NCBI RefSeq assembly: GCF_025989125.1 | Contig: NZ_JAPDNR010000001.1 | Span: 806,001-870,000, forward strand | Direction: 5' to 3' | DNA from: Chitinophaga nivalis | GTDB lineage: Bacteria; Bacteroidota; Bacteroidia; Chitinophagales; Chitinophagaceae | Length of the DNA stretch: 64,000 nt | Shown here: one piece after another, positions 17,079 through 25,566 of the stretch | Layout: every line of letters begins with the position of its first letter | How positions within the stretch are numbered: the first letter of the stretch is position 1 | Program-made: the position numbers and the translations under genes | The notes under the pieces: model-generated | What the model was told of the DNA's origin: nothing | Seen by the model: only the letters and a program-made list of their open reading frames with translations | Databases searched by the model: none

Positions 17079-20000
17079 CTACAGGGTCGCCCGGATCATC
17101 TCTCCCAATACTTTTCCATAATGTGCACTGACTCTCAATACCGGCTCATGCCCCATCAGGATCACCTGTTTTCGTGCACGCGATAACGTTACCAACAACT
17201 TACGATCTACTTCTATCTTTGCTGTTTCCCATTCAAAACTCCCCAGGCATTGCAGAGTATCTATCTGCGCAGCATGATACACTGCCAGTGATACAATAAT
17301 AATATCGTTCTCAGACCCCTGGAAACGTTCTACCGTATCTATATTTAGCTGTTGTAACACCTCATCATCCGCTATCAGTTCACGGATAAGACTGATTTGT
17401 GTACGCCAGGGAGTAACCACGCCTACCGTATTTTTACTGAAATCGCTGCCATACCGTGCCTTGAGGTGATGTAACAACGATACCACCCAGGCAGCCTCTG
17501 TATGGTGCATCTTGGAGGTAGCCTCATACGGGCTGGGAAGAAAAACCTTACGCCCTAGCGATAATACCCGCTCCCATCCTACCTGTTCGCGGTTGTCTCC
17601 TGTCTCAAAAGTGGCATGTTGCCCGGGAGTACCGGCCATCAGTTGTCCTGCATAATAGTGGTTGATCAGCAGCGCGATAGAATCATGCATCCGGAAATGG
17701 GTATTCAGCATGCCCCAGGCATGTCGCCAGTGCTGGGTTTTACAACGCTGCATCAACCGTTCAAAGATAGAGCCCTGTAAATCGTTTATGCCCAGTTCCT
17801 GTAGCTGCGGCGCCGTTACCTGGCAGAAATGTGTTTCCTGTGCAATCACCGGCGGTAGCTGATTCTGATCCCCGATCAGGATAAATTTCCGGTAAGGCAT
17901 CAGCAAACCTAGTAGTTGTGGCTCTGTTAACTGAGATGCTTCATCCGCAATGAGTACATCCAGTGGGATGCCTAACATTAGCAACAGTTCCAGCCGGGAT
18001 GTCATGGTGGCTACGGTGCCCACAAATACATGCTGGCCGGTAATATACTGGCGGGCATCCTCCAGGGAGCCATCCAGACAATATTGCCGGAGCTGCGCAG
18101 AAGAACCGGCGTTGCGGCCACCCATCCGCAGGTAGGGAATATGGCCGGCGTCCAGCTTATGGCAGATCTCTTCTACCGCCTTATTGGTAAAGGCCACAAT
18201 GGTGACATACTTATTTTGTTTTACCATCTCTCCTACGATGGTCGTGAGTAAGGCGGAGGTTTTGCCCGTGCCTGGCGGGCCTTGTAGCAGGTAGTAGTCC
18301 TGCGCTTCCAGGGCTTGTCTGACCAGCTGTTCCTGGTTGGTATTAAACATAGCCGGGGTATTCCGCTGCAACGGCTGCCAGCGGGGAGCAGTAAGGCCCA
18401 ATATCAGATCGGTACGCTCCCGGTATTGTGGGGATAGTACATGAAACAAGGCGGCAGCTCCCGTCCAGTAGTTGGATTCATAGATATCGTGTTCAATGAT
18501 CCACTCCTCGTACTGGCTGAAAAAGTCCAGCGTCATTTGCCGGTTGTTAAGAGAGAAGGCCAGCTTGTCTTTACCCAGTTCCTCAATCCGGCCTTTCAGC
18601 AACTGTTGTTGCAATGGCTGTAATTCCCGGCCGGTGCGGGGATAAATGATCGCTGTATCGCCGGTCCGGAAGTTATGACTAACGGGAACCACTATATCAA
18701 AAAGTACGGAGCTGTTAACCGTGTCGAATTCCCGGAAGCGAAGTCCCGGTATAATATTGAACCGGGCGGTTTTATCAGTTTCCTGTTGCAGCCACAGGGC
18801 GGCGAATCCATCGGTATCATCTTCGCGGTGAACGGCGGAAAACATACCGCATTTGGCCTGGAGGAACTCCCGCAGGGTAAATGCCAGGAACTGCTGATAG
18901 TAAATTCTGGCGATGTCTGGCGCGGTTTGCCAGGCCTTTTCAAAAGAAATAAAATGAGCGGCCGCAAAAGGTGGCAGGTCTTTGGCTGCAGCTGCTGTAA
19001 TCCGGGAGAGCATATCGTATTCGCCGCCGGCCAGCCGCAACAGCATGGCCACTACTTCGTTGCGCAACAACAACAGGTTGTTTTCTGTTTGATGGGTACT
19101 GCTCACATTACGCAGCGGACTATCGGCGGCCGCAGAATACAGGATCGCAGAACTACCTTTCCGTTGCCGGCCAAAAGCAGAACGCAGCAACAGGTTATAG
19201 CCTACTACCTGCATCTCATGATTTTTCCAGGTATTGTAATCCGGGGCCCTGCCGCTTTTCAATTCAAAAATCTCTTTACGTGACTGATCGGTATCATCTT
19301 CTGCCAGCAGGTCCAGCCTCCCCTGCAGCCCGAATTGGGCAGAGAAAAAAGTAGGCTCTATCCGGATGGGCTTACCCTGTAGCTCCCTGACCGTCTGATA
19401 GAGGTTACCCCAGTGTTGCTGCCGGATATCGCGGAACATCTCATTGATTTTTTCCCGGCCGCAGGCAGCTGCCTGCAATACATTTTCTGCTACGGCTGCT
19501 ACAAAAGACTGTTTGAAATCTACCTCACTGTTGCGTAACATCTCATCCAGCAGCGTGTTTACCAGGTTTCCTTTCAGGATCGCCGGACTGGTTTGCTGAG
19601 GCGTTAGTTTTCTGACAATATAGGAAAGGCTGTTGGTGCCCTTATGGGTAAAGCATTCTGCCAGGTCGCTGATATCTATCAGCAGATCCGGTTCCAATAT
19701 TACCTGGCTTTCCGGTGTGGTGGCATAGCTGGTATCTTCCTGCCGGCAGTGCAGTACCTGTATGGTATCGTAGGGACGTAGCAGCGAGTGCAACACCGGA
19801 ATGGCATCCGGATCCATGTGCGAGAGCAGCAACCGGAAGGCCCCCTGCTCATCGTTTTTGGCGGCTACCACAAATGCCGGCCTGCCGGAGGTAGTGGTAT
19901 ATAGCGGCTCTACCGCCGTTATCATACATTTCAGCACGGCCATACTTTCGGGCCTGTGCTGGTGTGATAACAATAAATTTTGTGCGCCGCAGGCAGCATA

Positions 20001-20363
20001 TTGTTCCTGCAGCTGTGCTGGTATGGCTACCTGATAACACCACGCTACACTCTGCGCCAGTGCTTTGATACATAGCAGGTGCAGGGCCGGAGACAGTGGA
20101 GCAGATCCGCGTGTATCCCTGTTCGTTAGTATGCGCAGGGCTGTGAGTTGTTGCTGAATAGCAGCCGGTACTTCCTGCTGATCGAGGTAAAACTGCATCC
20201 GGGCAAACAGGTTACCGAATGAACGGGATTCTTTCCGGGTGAGATCCCGGAAAAGGCTTTCCAGTATCAGTCTGTAATGACGGGTTTTCTCTGCTGAATC
20301 AGCGATATGATGTGCTTCTCCTATCCGGGCGTAGAACGCTGCTGCCTTGTGTGATACCTGCAT
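17079..20363 (-). CDS. Dna2-like nuclease-helicase (PD-(D/E)XK plus superfamily 1 helicase)
   Basis: 1094 residues. The N-terminal half has a RecB/Dna2-type nuclease core: GRLDLLAED, IFELKSGRA (E-x-K, about residue 368) and QVVGYNLLL. The C-terminal half is a Upf1/Dna2-type helicase: Walker A GPPGTGKTSALL (about 695), motif II LIADEASQL, motif III LIGDQNQLPP, motifs V/VI VERFQGSENDIIIVSL and LLVTLSRARKQVILMG. The order nuclease-helicase is that of Dna2, which processes DNA ends and flaps. I could not identify the four-Cys Fe-S cluster of eukaryotic Dna2. It is a lone gene; a role in repair or in defence is open. Confidence 0.85.
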   Translation of the reverse strand: MQVSHKAAAFYARIGEAHHIADSAEKTRHYRLILESLFRDLTRKESRSFGNLFARMQFYLDQQEVPAAIQQQLTALRILTNRDTRGSAPLSPALHLLCIKALAQSVAWCYQVAIPAQLQEQYAACGAQNLLLSHQHRPESMAVLKCMITAVEPLYTTTSGRPAFVVAAKNDEQGAFRLLLSHMDPDAIPVLHSLLRPYDTIQVLHCRQEDTSYATTPESQVILEPDLLIDISDLAECFTHKGTNSLSYIVRKLTPQQTSPAILKGNLVNTLLDEMLRNSEVDFKQSFVAAVAENVLQAAACGREKINEMFRDIRQQHWGNLYQTVRELQGKPIRIEPTFFSAQFGLQGRLDLLAEDDTDQSRKEIFELKSGRAPDYNTWKNHEMQVVGYNLLLRSAFGRQRKGSSAILYSAAADSPLRNVSSTHQTENNLLLLRNEVVAMLLRLAGGEYDMLSRITAAAAKDLPPFAAAHFISFEKAWQTAPDIARIYYQQFLAFTLREFLQAKCGMFSAVHREDDTDGFAALWLQQETDKTARFNIIPGLRFREFDTVNSSVLFDIVVPVSHNFRTGDTAIIYPRTGRELQPLQQQLLKGRIEELGKDKLAFSLNNRQMTLDFFSQYEEWIIEHDIYESNYWTGAAALFHVLSPQYRERTDLILGLTAPRWQPLQRNTPAMFNTNQEQLVRQALEAQDYYLLQGPPGTGKTSALLTTIVGEMVKQNKYVTIVAFTNKAVEEICHKLDAGHIPYLRMGGRNAGSSAQLRQYCLDGSLEDARQYITGQHVFVGTVATMTSRLELLLMLGIPLDVLIADEASQLTEPQLLGLLMPYRKFILIGDQNQLPPVIAQETHFCQVTAPQLQELGINDLQGSIFERLMQRCKTQHWRHAWGMLNTHFRMHDSIALLINHYYAGQLMAGTPGQHATFETGDNREQVGWERVLSLGRKVFLPSPYEATSKMHHTEAAWVVSLLHHLKARYGSDFSKNTVGVVTPWRTQISLIRELIADDEVLQQLNIDTVERFQGSENDIIIVSLAVYHAAQIDTLQCLGSFEWETAKIEVDRKLLVTLSRARKQVILMGHEPVLRVSAHYGKVLGEMIRATL

Positions 20364-20503
20364 GCGGGGAAATTACGAATAAGCGCGCAGGAATCGTGCA
20401 ATCATACCGCAGAATCCTATGCCGGTATCTTCCTGAAAATCTTGTGTATAAAGCGTAATGCTTAATTCGTAATTTGTCATTTAATTTAAAAACATCATCT
20501 CAT

Positions 20504-21301
20504 ATGTCAGCCAAGAAAATAGCCATTATAGGCGGAGGTAACCTGGGAGCAGCGATCGCATGGGGATTGCTGAAGAGTGGTTTTTCTGCAGCCGGAGATA
20601 TTACCGTTACAAAACGTAACACAGGTACCTTAAGTGCATTGCGGGAAGCAGGGGTACATACCCTGACAGATAATGCCGTGGCGATACAGGAATCAGAAGT
20701 AATAGTGGTAGCGCTGAAGCCCTACAATGTACGGGAGATATTACAGGAGTTTAAAGCATCTTTTGACCCTGCCAGACATATCCTGATCAGTGTGGTAACC
20801 GGTGTAAGTCTGGGCGACCTGTCGCAGATCCTGCCGGGAGTGACCATTGTACGGGCGATGCCTAATACGGCGATTGCCATCCAGGAGTCGATTACCTGTA
20901 TCTGTTCTAAAAATGCTACGGATGAGCAGATCGGTTATGTAAAGCGGATGTTCGACCAGCTGGGCGCCACCGTAAGTATTGATGAGAAACTGATGGATGC
21001 TGCAACAGTGCTGGGAGCCTGTGGTATTGCCTATGCCTTGCGGTATATCCGGGCTAATATCCAGGGAGGGATTGAAATAGGGTTTGATGCCCAGACAGCC
21101 AGCCTGATAGCCGCGCAAACCGTAAAGGGGGCTGCCGAGCTGCTGATCCGGGAGAAACGTCATCCGGAAGAAGAAATAGACAAGGTAACCACGCCTAAAG
21201 GGTGCACAATAGCAGGTCTCAATGAAATGGAGCACCAGGGGTTCAGTTCTTCTCTTATTAAAGGAATTACAGCTTCGTACCAGAAAATTGCGAAGGACTA
21301 G
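20504..21301 (+). CDS. proC: Pyrroline-5-carboxylate reductase
   Basis: 265 residues from the ATG at 20504; the frame opens at 20474 without a better start. The Rossmann motif IAIIGGGNLGAAIAWGL is at the N-terminus, and the C-terminal dimer domain has VLGACGIAY and TTPKGCTIAGLNEME, the ProC signature. It makes proline from pyrroline-5-carboxylate using NAD(P)H. Its stop shares a CTAG palindrome with the stop of the convergent sixA gene. Confidence 0.92.
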   Translation: MSAKKIAIIGGGNLGAAIAWGLLKSGFSAAGDITVTKRNTGTLSALREAGVHTLTDNAVAIQESEVIVVALKPYNVREILQEFKASFDPARHILISVVTGVSLGDLSQILPGVTIVRAMPNTAIAIQESITCICSKNATDEQIGYVKRMFDQLGATVSIDEKLMDAATVLGACGIAYALRYIRANIQGGIEIGFDAQTASLIAAQTVKGAAELLIREKRHPEEEIDKVTTPKGCTIAGLNEMEHQGFSSSLIKGITASYQKIAKD

Positions 21302-21792
21302 TCCTTTCGGGGGTATTCAAAAAAGAGGAATTTTTTCTTTGCCAGGTCAAAATCTTTCCAGCAGTTGGTATCTGCCTGCACGGCGAAAATACCGGTGGTG
21401 GGCACATTATCAATTCTGATTTCTTCGGTCAGGTAGTTGGCAAAGTCAGTGATTCCGGGGTTGTGTGCGAAAATGGCGACTGCGTTGAAATCATCATCAA
21501 TTTTGGTGATTACTTTGAGGAAGGTGGCGGCGTAACACAGATACAGCTCTTCTTCCAGCAGGATGGCCTGTTTGGGGTACTTCCATTCCCCGGCCATTAT
21601 TTTGGCCGTGGTGCGGGTACGTTTGGCAGGGCTGGCAATGATCAGTTCCGGTACCATTCCCCGTTCCAACAGGCGGTTTGCCATTTCCGGGGCATTTTGT
21701 TTCCCCCTCTTATTCAGGGGGCGGTCAAAGTCATCCATGTCCGGATCGGTCCAGCTGGATTTTGCATGACGGATGAGTAGTAATGTTTTCAT
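21298..21792 (-). CDS. sixA: SixA-like histidine phosphatase
   Basis: 164 residues. The N-terminus KTLLLIRHAKSSWTDPDMDDFDRPL carries the catalytic RHxK of the phosphoglycerate-mutase-like fold; FAHNPGITDFANYL carries the second His. SixA dephosphorylates phosphohistidine in E. coli (ArcB HPt, PTS NPr); in Bacteroidota the substrate is not known. The gene is convergent with proC, overlapping it by four bases. Confidence 0.88.
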   Translation of the reverse strand: MKTLLLIRHAKSSWTDPDMDDFDRPLNKRGKQNAPEMANRLLERGMVPELIIASPAKRTRTTAKIMAGEWKYPKQAILLEEELYLCYAATFLKVITKIDDDFNAVAIFAHNPGITDFANYLTEEIRIDNVPTTGIFAVQADTNCWKDFDLAKKKFLFFEYPRKD

Positions 21793-21954
21793 AGCCTGAA
21801 AACGGATAGTTAACGAAAACGAAAATACAGATTTTACAGGAAGTTAACTTGTTAGGCTAATATCGCCAGTTGCTGTGGGCTTATTTAAGATAAAATTAAC
21901 ATGGAAAGTAATAGTCATTTAAGGTATCTGTAGGCTTTATTATTGAGGGATGCC

Positions 21955-22001
21955 TTAAAAAAATTACGCATGATGTAGTTTGTCACCACATCATGCGTAA
22001 T
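21955..22001 (-). terminator. Intrinsic terminator of purF
   Basis: A perfect 14-bp stem (21963-21976 / 21988-22001) with an 11-base loop; on the minus strand a run of seven T overlaps its end. It lies 26 bases after the purF stop. Confidence 0.8.
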
Positions 22002-22027
22002 GTATCTAAAACCTTTATTGGTTATGC

Positions 22028-23875
22028 TTAGTAACCTCTTTCGTTTTTGCCTTCCATGAAATTCATGAAAGCCTTATTTACCACACGGTTGCCACCAGGA
22101 GTCGGATAGTCGCCTGTGAAATACCAGTCACCGAGGTTATTCGGGCAGGCTTCATGCAGGCTTTCTATGGATTGATAGATGACTTCCACTTCTGCACCAA
22201 TACCGGCCGGCGTCAGGATCTCTGCAATTTTCGCAGAAATCTGTGCCGGTGTAAATGGCTTATATACGTGTTTTACTACGTTTTGTGCATGCAGGGTGTT
22301 GGTACGGTCTAACTCCTTGCAAAGGCCGTAGGCTTCCTGGAGGATGTGTTCCTTGCCATGATCTTTCAGGAGGGCAATGGCAGCCTGGAAGGCTACAAAA
22401 TCCCCCATCTTGCTCATATCTATACCATAGCAATCCGGGTAGCGGATCTGTGGTGCAGAAGACACGACAATGATCTTTTTAGGTCCCAGGCGATCCAGCA
22501 TCTTGATAATGCTTTCTTTCAGCGTGGTTCCACGTACGATGGAATCATCTATTACAACCAGGGAATCGATGCCAGGTCTTACGGTACCATAAGTGATATC
22601 GTATACGTGTTGCACCATTTCGTTCCGGCTGGAATCTTCTGTAATGAATGTGCGCATCTTCACATCCTTGATCGCTATTTTATCGATCCGGATGCGGCGG
22701 TTCACCATTTCATTGAGTTTCTCTTCATCGAAGTTTTCACCCCAGGAGAGAATACGTTCTACTTTTATTTTGTTGAGATAATCTTCCAGTCCTTTTAACA
22801 GGCCATAGAAGGCTACTTCAGCGGTATTCGGAATAAAAGAGAAGATGGTATTACGCAGGTCATTATCGATGGCCTTCAGAACAGTGCCGGATAAGTTACG
22901 ACCCAGTGAAGTACGTTCTTTATATATTTTCTCGTCGTTACCACGGGAGAAATAGATTCTTTCAAAACTGCACGCTTTCCGTTCTTTCGGTTCCAGGATT
23001 TGCTCGATCTTATACTCACCGTTGTTTTTAACGATTAATGCATGCCCCGGCATCAGCTCCAGTACTTCGTTTTCGCCTACGTTGAAAGTAGTACGGATAG
23101 CGGCTCTTTCGGAAGCAGCTACAATCACATCATCATTGACGTAATAGTAAGAAGGACGGATACCGTGTGCATCACGGATCACAAAAGCATCACCGGTACC
23201 GATCAGTCCACACGCATGGTAACCGCCATCAAACATAGAGAAAGACTGTTGCAGGATGCGTTTTACATCCAGGCCGTTGCGGCGTTCTTCGTCTTCTTTA
23301 GTCAGGAAATGGTGTACGGTTTCCAGCATGGCCGCGAGGTCGCTGTTTTTGTGTACTTCACCTGGTTCTGCTTTGGAGAACTTGAACAGTTCATCTGCAT
23401 TTACCAGGTTGAAATTACCGGCCATGGCGAGGTTGCGCGCAGGAATGGTATTGTAGCGTACGAAAGGATGGCAAAGTTCTACGTTGTTTTTGCCTTGGGT
23501 AGCATAGCGCAGGTGTCCCATCAGCAATTCACCGAGAAACCGGTTGTGGCCTTTCATCAGACCTGGGTACTTGGTAATTTCCGGCTGATACTTTTCTATT
23601 TCCTGTATTTCTTCACGGATCTTTCCAAACAGTTCACCGATCGCCTGTGGTGCACTGCTACGTAATCTGTGCATGAATGGAACACCCGGTTCCGTATCCA
23701 GTTTTACAGTAGCAATACCAGCGCCATCCTGGCCTCTGTTGTGTTGTTTCTCCATGAGCAGATACAGTTTGTTCAGCCCATAGAAAACGGTTCCATATTT
23801 TTGTTGGTAATAGGAGAACGGTTTTCTTAATCTTATAAATGCAAGACCGCATTCATGTTTGATTGCATCGCTCAT
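22028..23875 (-). CDS. purF: Amidophosphoribosyltransferase, long form
   Basis: 615 residues, longer than E. coli PurF (505). The class II glutamine amidotransferase domain starts after a short propeptide: MSDAIKHEC, with C9 as the expected catalytic residue. QHNRGQDGAGIA and LGELLMGHLRYATQG follow. The phosphoribosyltransferase domain has the PRPP loop VVIDDSIVRGTTLKES. It makes phosphoribosylamine, the first step of purine synthesis. The extra length is mainly an insertion between the two domains (about 320-420) and a C-terminal tail; long forms are known in Bacteroidota. A TACCTTTG promoter box ends 19 bases before the ATG. Confidence 0.88.
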   Translation of the reverse strand: MSDAIKHECGLAFIRLRKPFSYYQQKYGTVFYGLNKLYLLMEKQHNRGQDGAGIATVKLDTEPGVPFMHRLRSSAPQAIGELFGKIREEIQEIEKYQPEITKYPGLMKGHNRFLGELLMGHLRYATQGKNNVELCHPFVRYNTIPARNLAMAGNFNLVNADELFKFSKAEPGEVHKNSDLAAMLETVHHFLTKEDEERRNGLDVKRILQQSFSMFDGGYHACGLIGTGDAFVIRDAHGIRPSYYYVNDDVIVAASERAAIRTTFNVGENEVLELMPGHALIVKNNGEYKIEQILEPKERKACSFERIYFSRGNDEKIYKERTSLGRNLSGTVLKAIDNDLRNTIFSFIPNTAEVAFYGLLKGLEDYLNKIKVERILSWGENFDEEKLNEMVNRRIRIDKIAIKDVKMRTFITEDSSRNEMVQHVYDITYGTVRPGIDSLVVIDDSIVRGTTLKESIIKMLDRLGPKKIIVVSSAPQIRYPDCYGIDMSKMGDFVAFQAAIALLKDHGKEHILQEAYGLCKELDRTNTLHAQNVVKHVYKPFTPAQISAKIAEILTPAGIGAEVEVIYQSIESLHEACPNNLGDWYFTGDYPTPGGNRVVNKAFMNFMEGKNERGY

Positions 23876-23893
23876 TCAGGAAAATTGAAGTCG

Positions 23894-23901
23894 CAAAGGT
23901 A
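23894..23901 (-). promoter_or_regulatory. -7 box for purF
   Basis: TACCTTTG on the minus strand, an exact TAnnTTTG match, 19 bases before the ATG. Confidence 0.6.
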
Positions 23902-23936
23902 CGCCAAAAAATCAGGAATCAACACATATACAAAAT

Positions 23937-23978
23937 GCAAGAGGGAGATGACTTTCATATCAGTCATCTCCCTCTTGC
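23937..23978 (-). terminator. Hairpin terminator after surA
   Basis: A perfect 17-bp stem (23937-23953 / 23962-23978) with an 8-base loop, then TTTTG on the minus strand. It separates surA from the purF promoter. Confidence 0.75.
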
Positions 23979-24000
23979 TTTATATGTATGTAAGACAAGC

Positions 24001-25386
24001 CTATTCTTTTGCTAATCCGGCCATCCACTGACTGATGTGGCGGCATTCTTTGTATTCGTTATCTACGTGTACGTAGAAGGTTGGTATTTTTTCGATCAGC
24101 CATTTGTTGATGGCTTCAGCGCGTTTAATATCCAGGGTTCTGGCCTGTACGCGGGAATAATCATCCGTAAGATTTTCGCGGTGTGGCTGTGTCCGTGTTT
24201 TCAGGTATACGATACGTACTGCAGCACGACCGTTTTCGTCGGTAAACTGTACCGGTGCAGAGATGTTGCCTGGTTTCAGGGTATCCAGCATCAGCACAAT
24301 ATCTCTTTCAGAAGCATCGTCCAGCTGATCGATGGTGATGAGGGTACCGCCTTCGCCGGTTTTGGATTGCAGCATACCGCCATCAAATTTGGCGGAAGGA
24401 GCATCACTGTATTTCGCTACTGCTTCGGAGAAAGTAATTTTTCCTGCCAGTATGTTGCTGCGTACAGAGTCCAGTTTAGTAGTGCTGGAAGCGAGATCTG
24501 ATTTGGTTACCGCTGCTCTTACGAGGATGTGTTGTACGGTTACGTTATCGCCCTGGCGTTTCAGCATCATGATCAGGTGATAGCCAAACTGGGATTTTAC
24601 CGGAGAAGAGATTTCTCCTTCCTTTAAACGGAAAGCCGCTGCGAGGAAGTCAGGATCCCAGGTGTGTTTATCGTTACGGTTCAGGACATAAATCCCTTTG
24701 TTATCTTTTACGCCTGGATCTTCTGAGTAGAGGATGGCGAGAGAGCCGAATTCAGATTCTTTGCTGTTCACCCTTTTTTTGAAGTCCAGCAGCCGGTCGA
24801 TGGCGTATTGGTCCATTTCACGGGTGGCTTTGGGTTGCAGAACGATGCTGCCTATTTCCAGTTCAGACTCATAAAATTTGAGACTGTCTTTAGGAATGGC
24901 GTCGTAGAAACGTTTTACTTCAGAGGGTGTTACTTTTACCGGTTCTATGATTTTGTTCCGCATCGCCTGTGCCAGCAACCCTTCTTTGATGGGCTGGCGA
25001 AAGCGTTCACGGAGCTGATATACAGAGTAGCCGGTTACTTCTTTCATTTTTTCTTTGGAGCCGTAGAGCTGCTCGAAATAGCGGATACGGTTTTCCATCT
25101 GGGCTTCCACATCGCCGTCGTTTACAGGTAAGCTGTCTCGTTCGGCCTGGAGTACCATCACTTTTTGGGAAATCAGCATTTCCAGTGTGTTGCAGGCAGC
25201 ATCGGGAGGCAAAGTACCATCCGGGGAGTTGCGCATTTGGTCGGCCAGGGTGCCGTCCATATCGGATTTAAGGATGATCTTATCACCGACAACGCCGATA
25301 ATTTTGTCTGCCACCAGTTTTTGCTGGGCCGTAGAAGCTTGCCAAAGCAGCAATGCTCCTGCAGATAATGCCAAAAGTTTCTTCAT
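24001..25386 (-). CDS. surA: Periplasmic peptidyl-prolyl isomerase, SurA-like
   Basis: 461 residues from the ATG at 25386, which begins a signal peptide (MKKLLALSAGALLLWQAS). A longer start at 25416 would bury it. An N-terminal SurA chaperone domain (KIIGVVGDKIILKSD, LISQKVMVLQAERDSLPV) is followed by two parvulin domains (about 170-280 and 285-390; SQFGYHLIMMLKRQG ends the first, VQHILVRA begins the second). It would fold outer-membrane beta-barrels in the periplasm. It sits between infB and purF as its own unit, with hairpins on both sides. Confidence 0.88.
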   Translation of the reverse strand: MKKLLALSAGALLLWQASTAQQKLVADKIIGVVGDKIILKSDMDGTLADQMRNSPDGTLPPDAACNTLEMLISQKVMVLQAERDSLPVNDGDVEAQMENRIRYFEQLYGSKEKMKEVTGYSVYQLRERFRQPIKEGLLAQAMRNKIIEPVKVTPSEVKRFYDAIPKDSLKFYESELEIGSIVLQPKATREMDQYAIDRLLDFKKRVNSKESEFGSLAILYSEDPGVKDNKGIYVLNRNDKHTWDPDFLAAAFRLKEGEISSPVKSQFGYHLIMMLKRQGDNVTVQHILVRAAVTKSDLASSTTKLDSVRSNILAGKITFSEAVAKYSDAPSAKFDGGMLQSKTGEGGTLITIDQLDDASERDIVLMLDTLKPGNISAPVQFTDENGRAAVRIVYLKTRTQPHRENLTDDYSRVQARTLDIKRAEAINKWLIEKIPTFYVHVDNEYKECRHISQWMAGLAKE

Positions 25387-25492
25387 ACAAAAGCGGTAAA
25401 ATTCAAAAATAACCATTTAAAAATCAGTATGGAAGCTGCAACTGACGGATTTAACAAAAGTTTAGATGAATGAGGGAGGTCGTTGGTTAAAG

Positions 25493-25549
25493 CTGTTGAA
25501 GCGAAGAAACAAGCGGTTTTGTGCCCGGCTTATCTCTTCGCTTCAACAG
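25493..25549 (-). terminator. Long hairpin after infB
   Basis: A perfect 15-bp stem (25493-25507 / 25535-25549) around a 27-base loop, 18 bases after the infB stop. There is no T-run after it, so it may protect the mRNA 3' end rather than terminate by itself. Confidence 0.55.
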
Positions 25550-25566
25550 TATATTATTTTCCCTTA

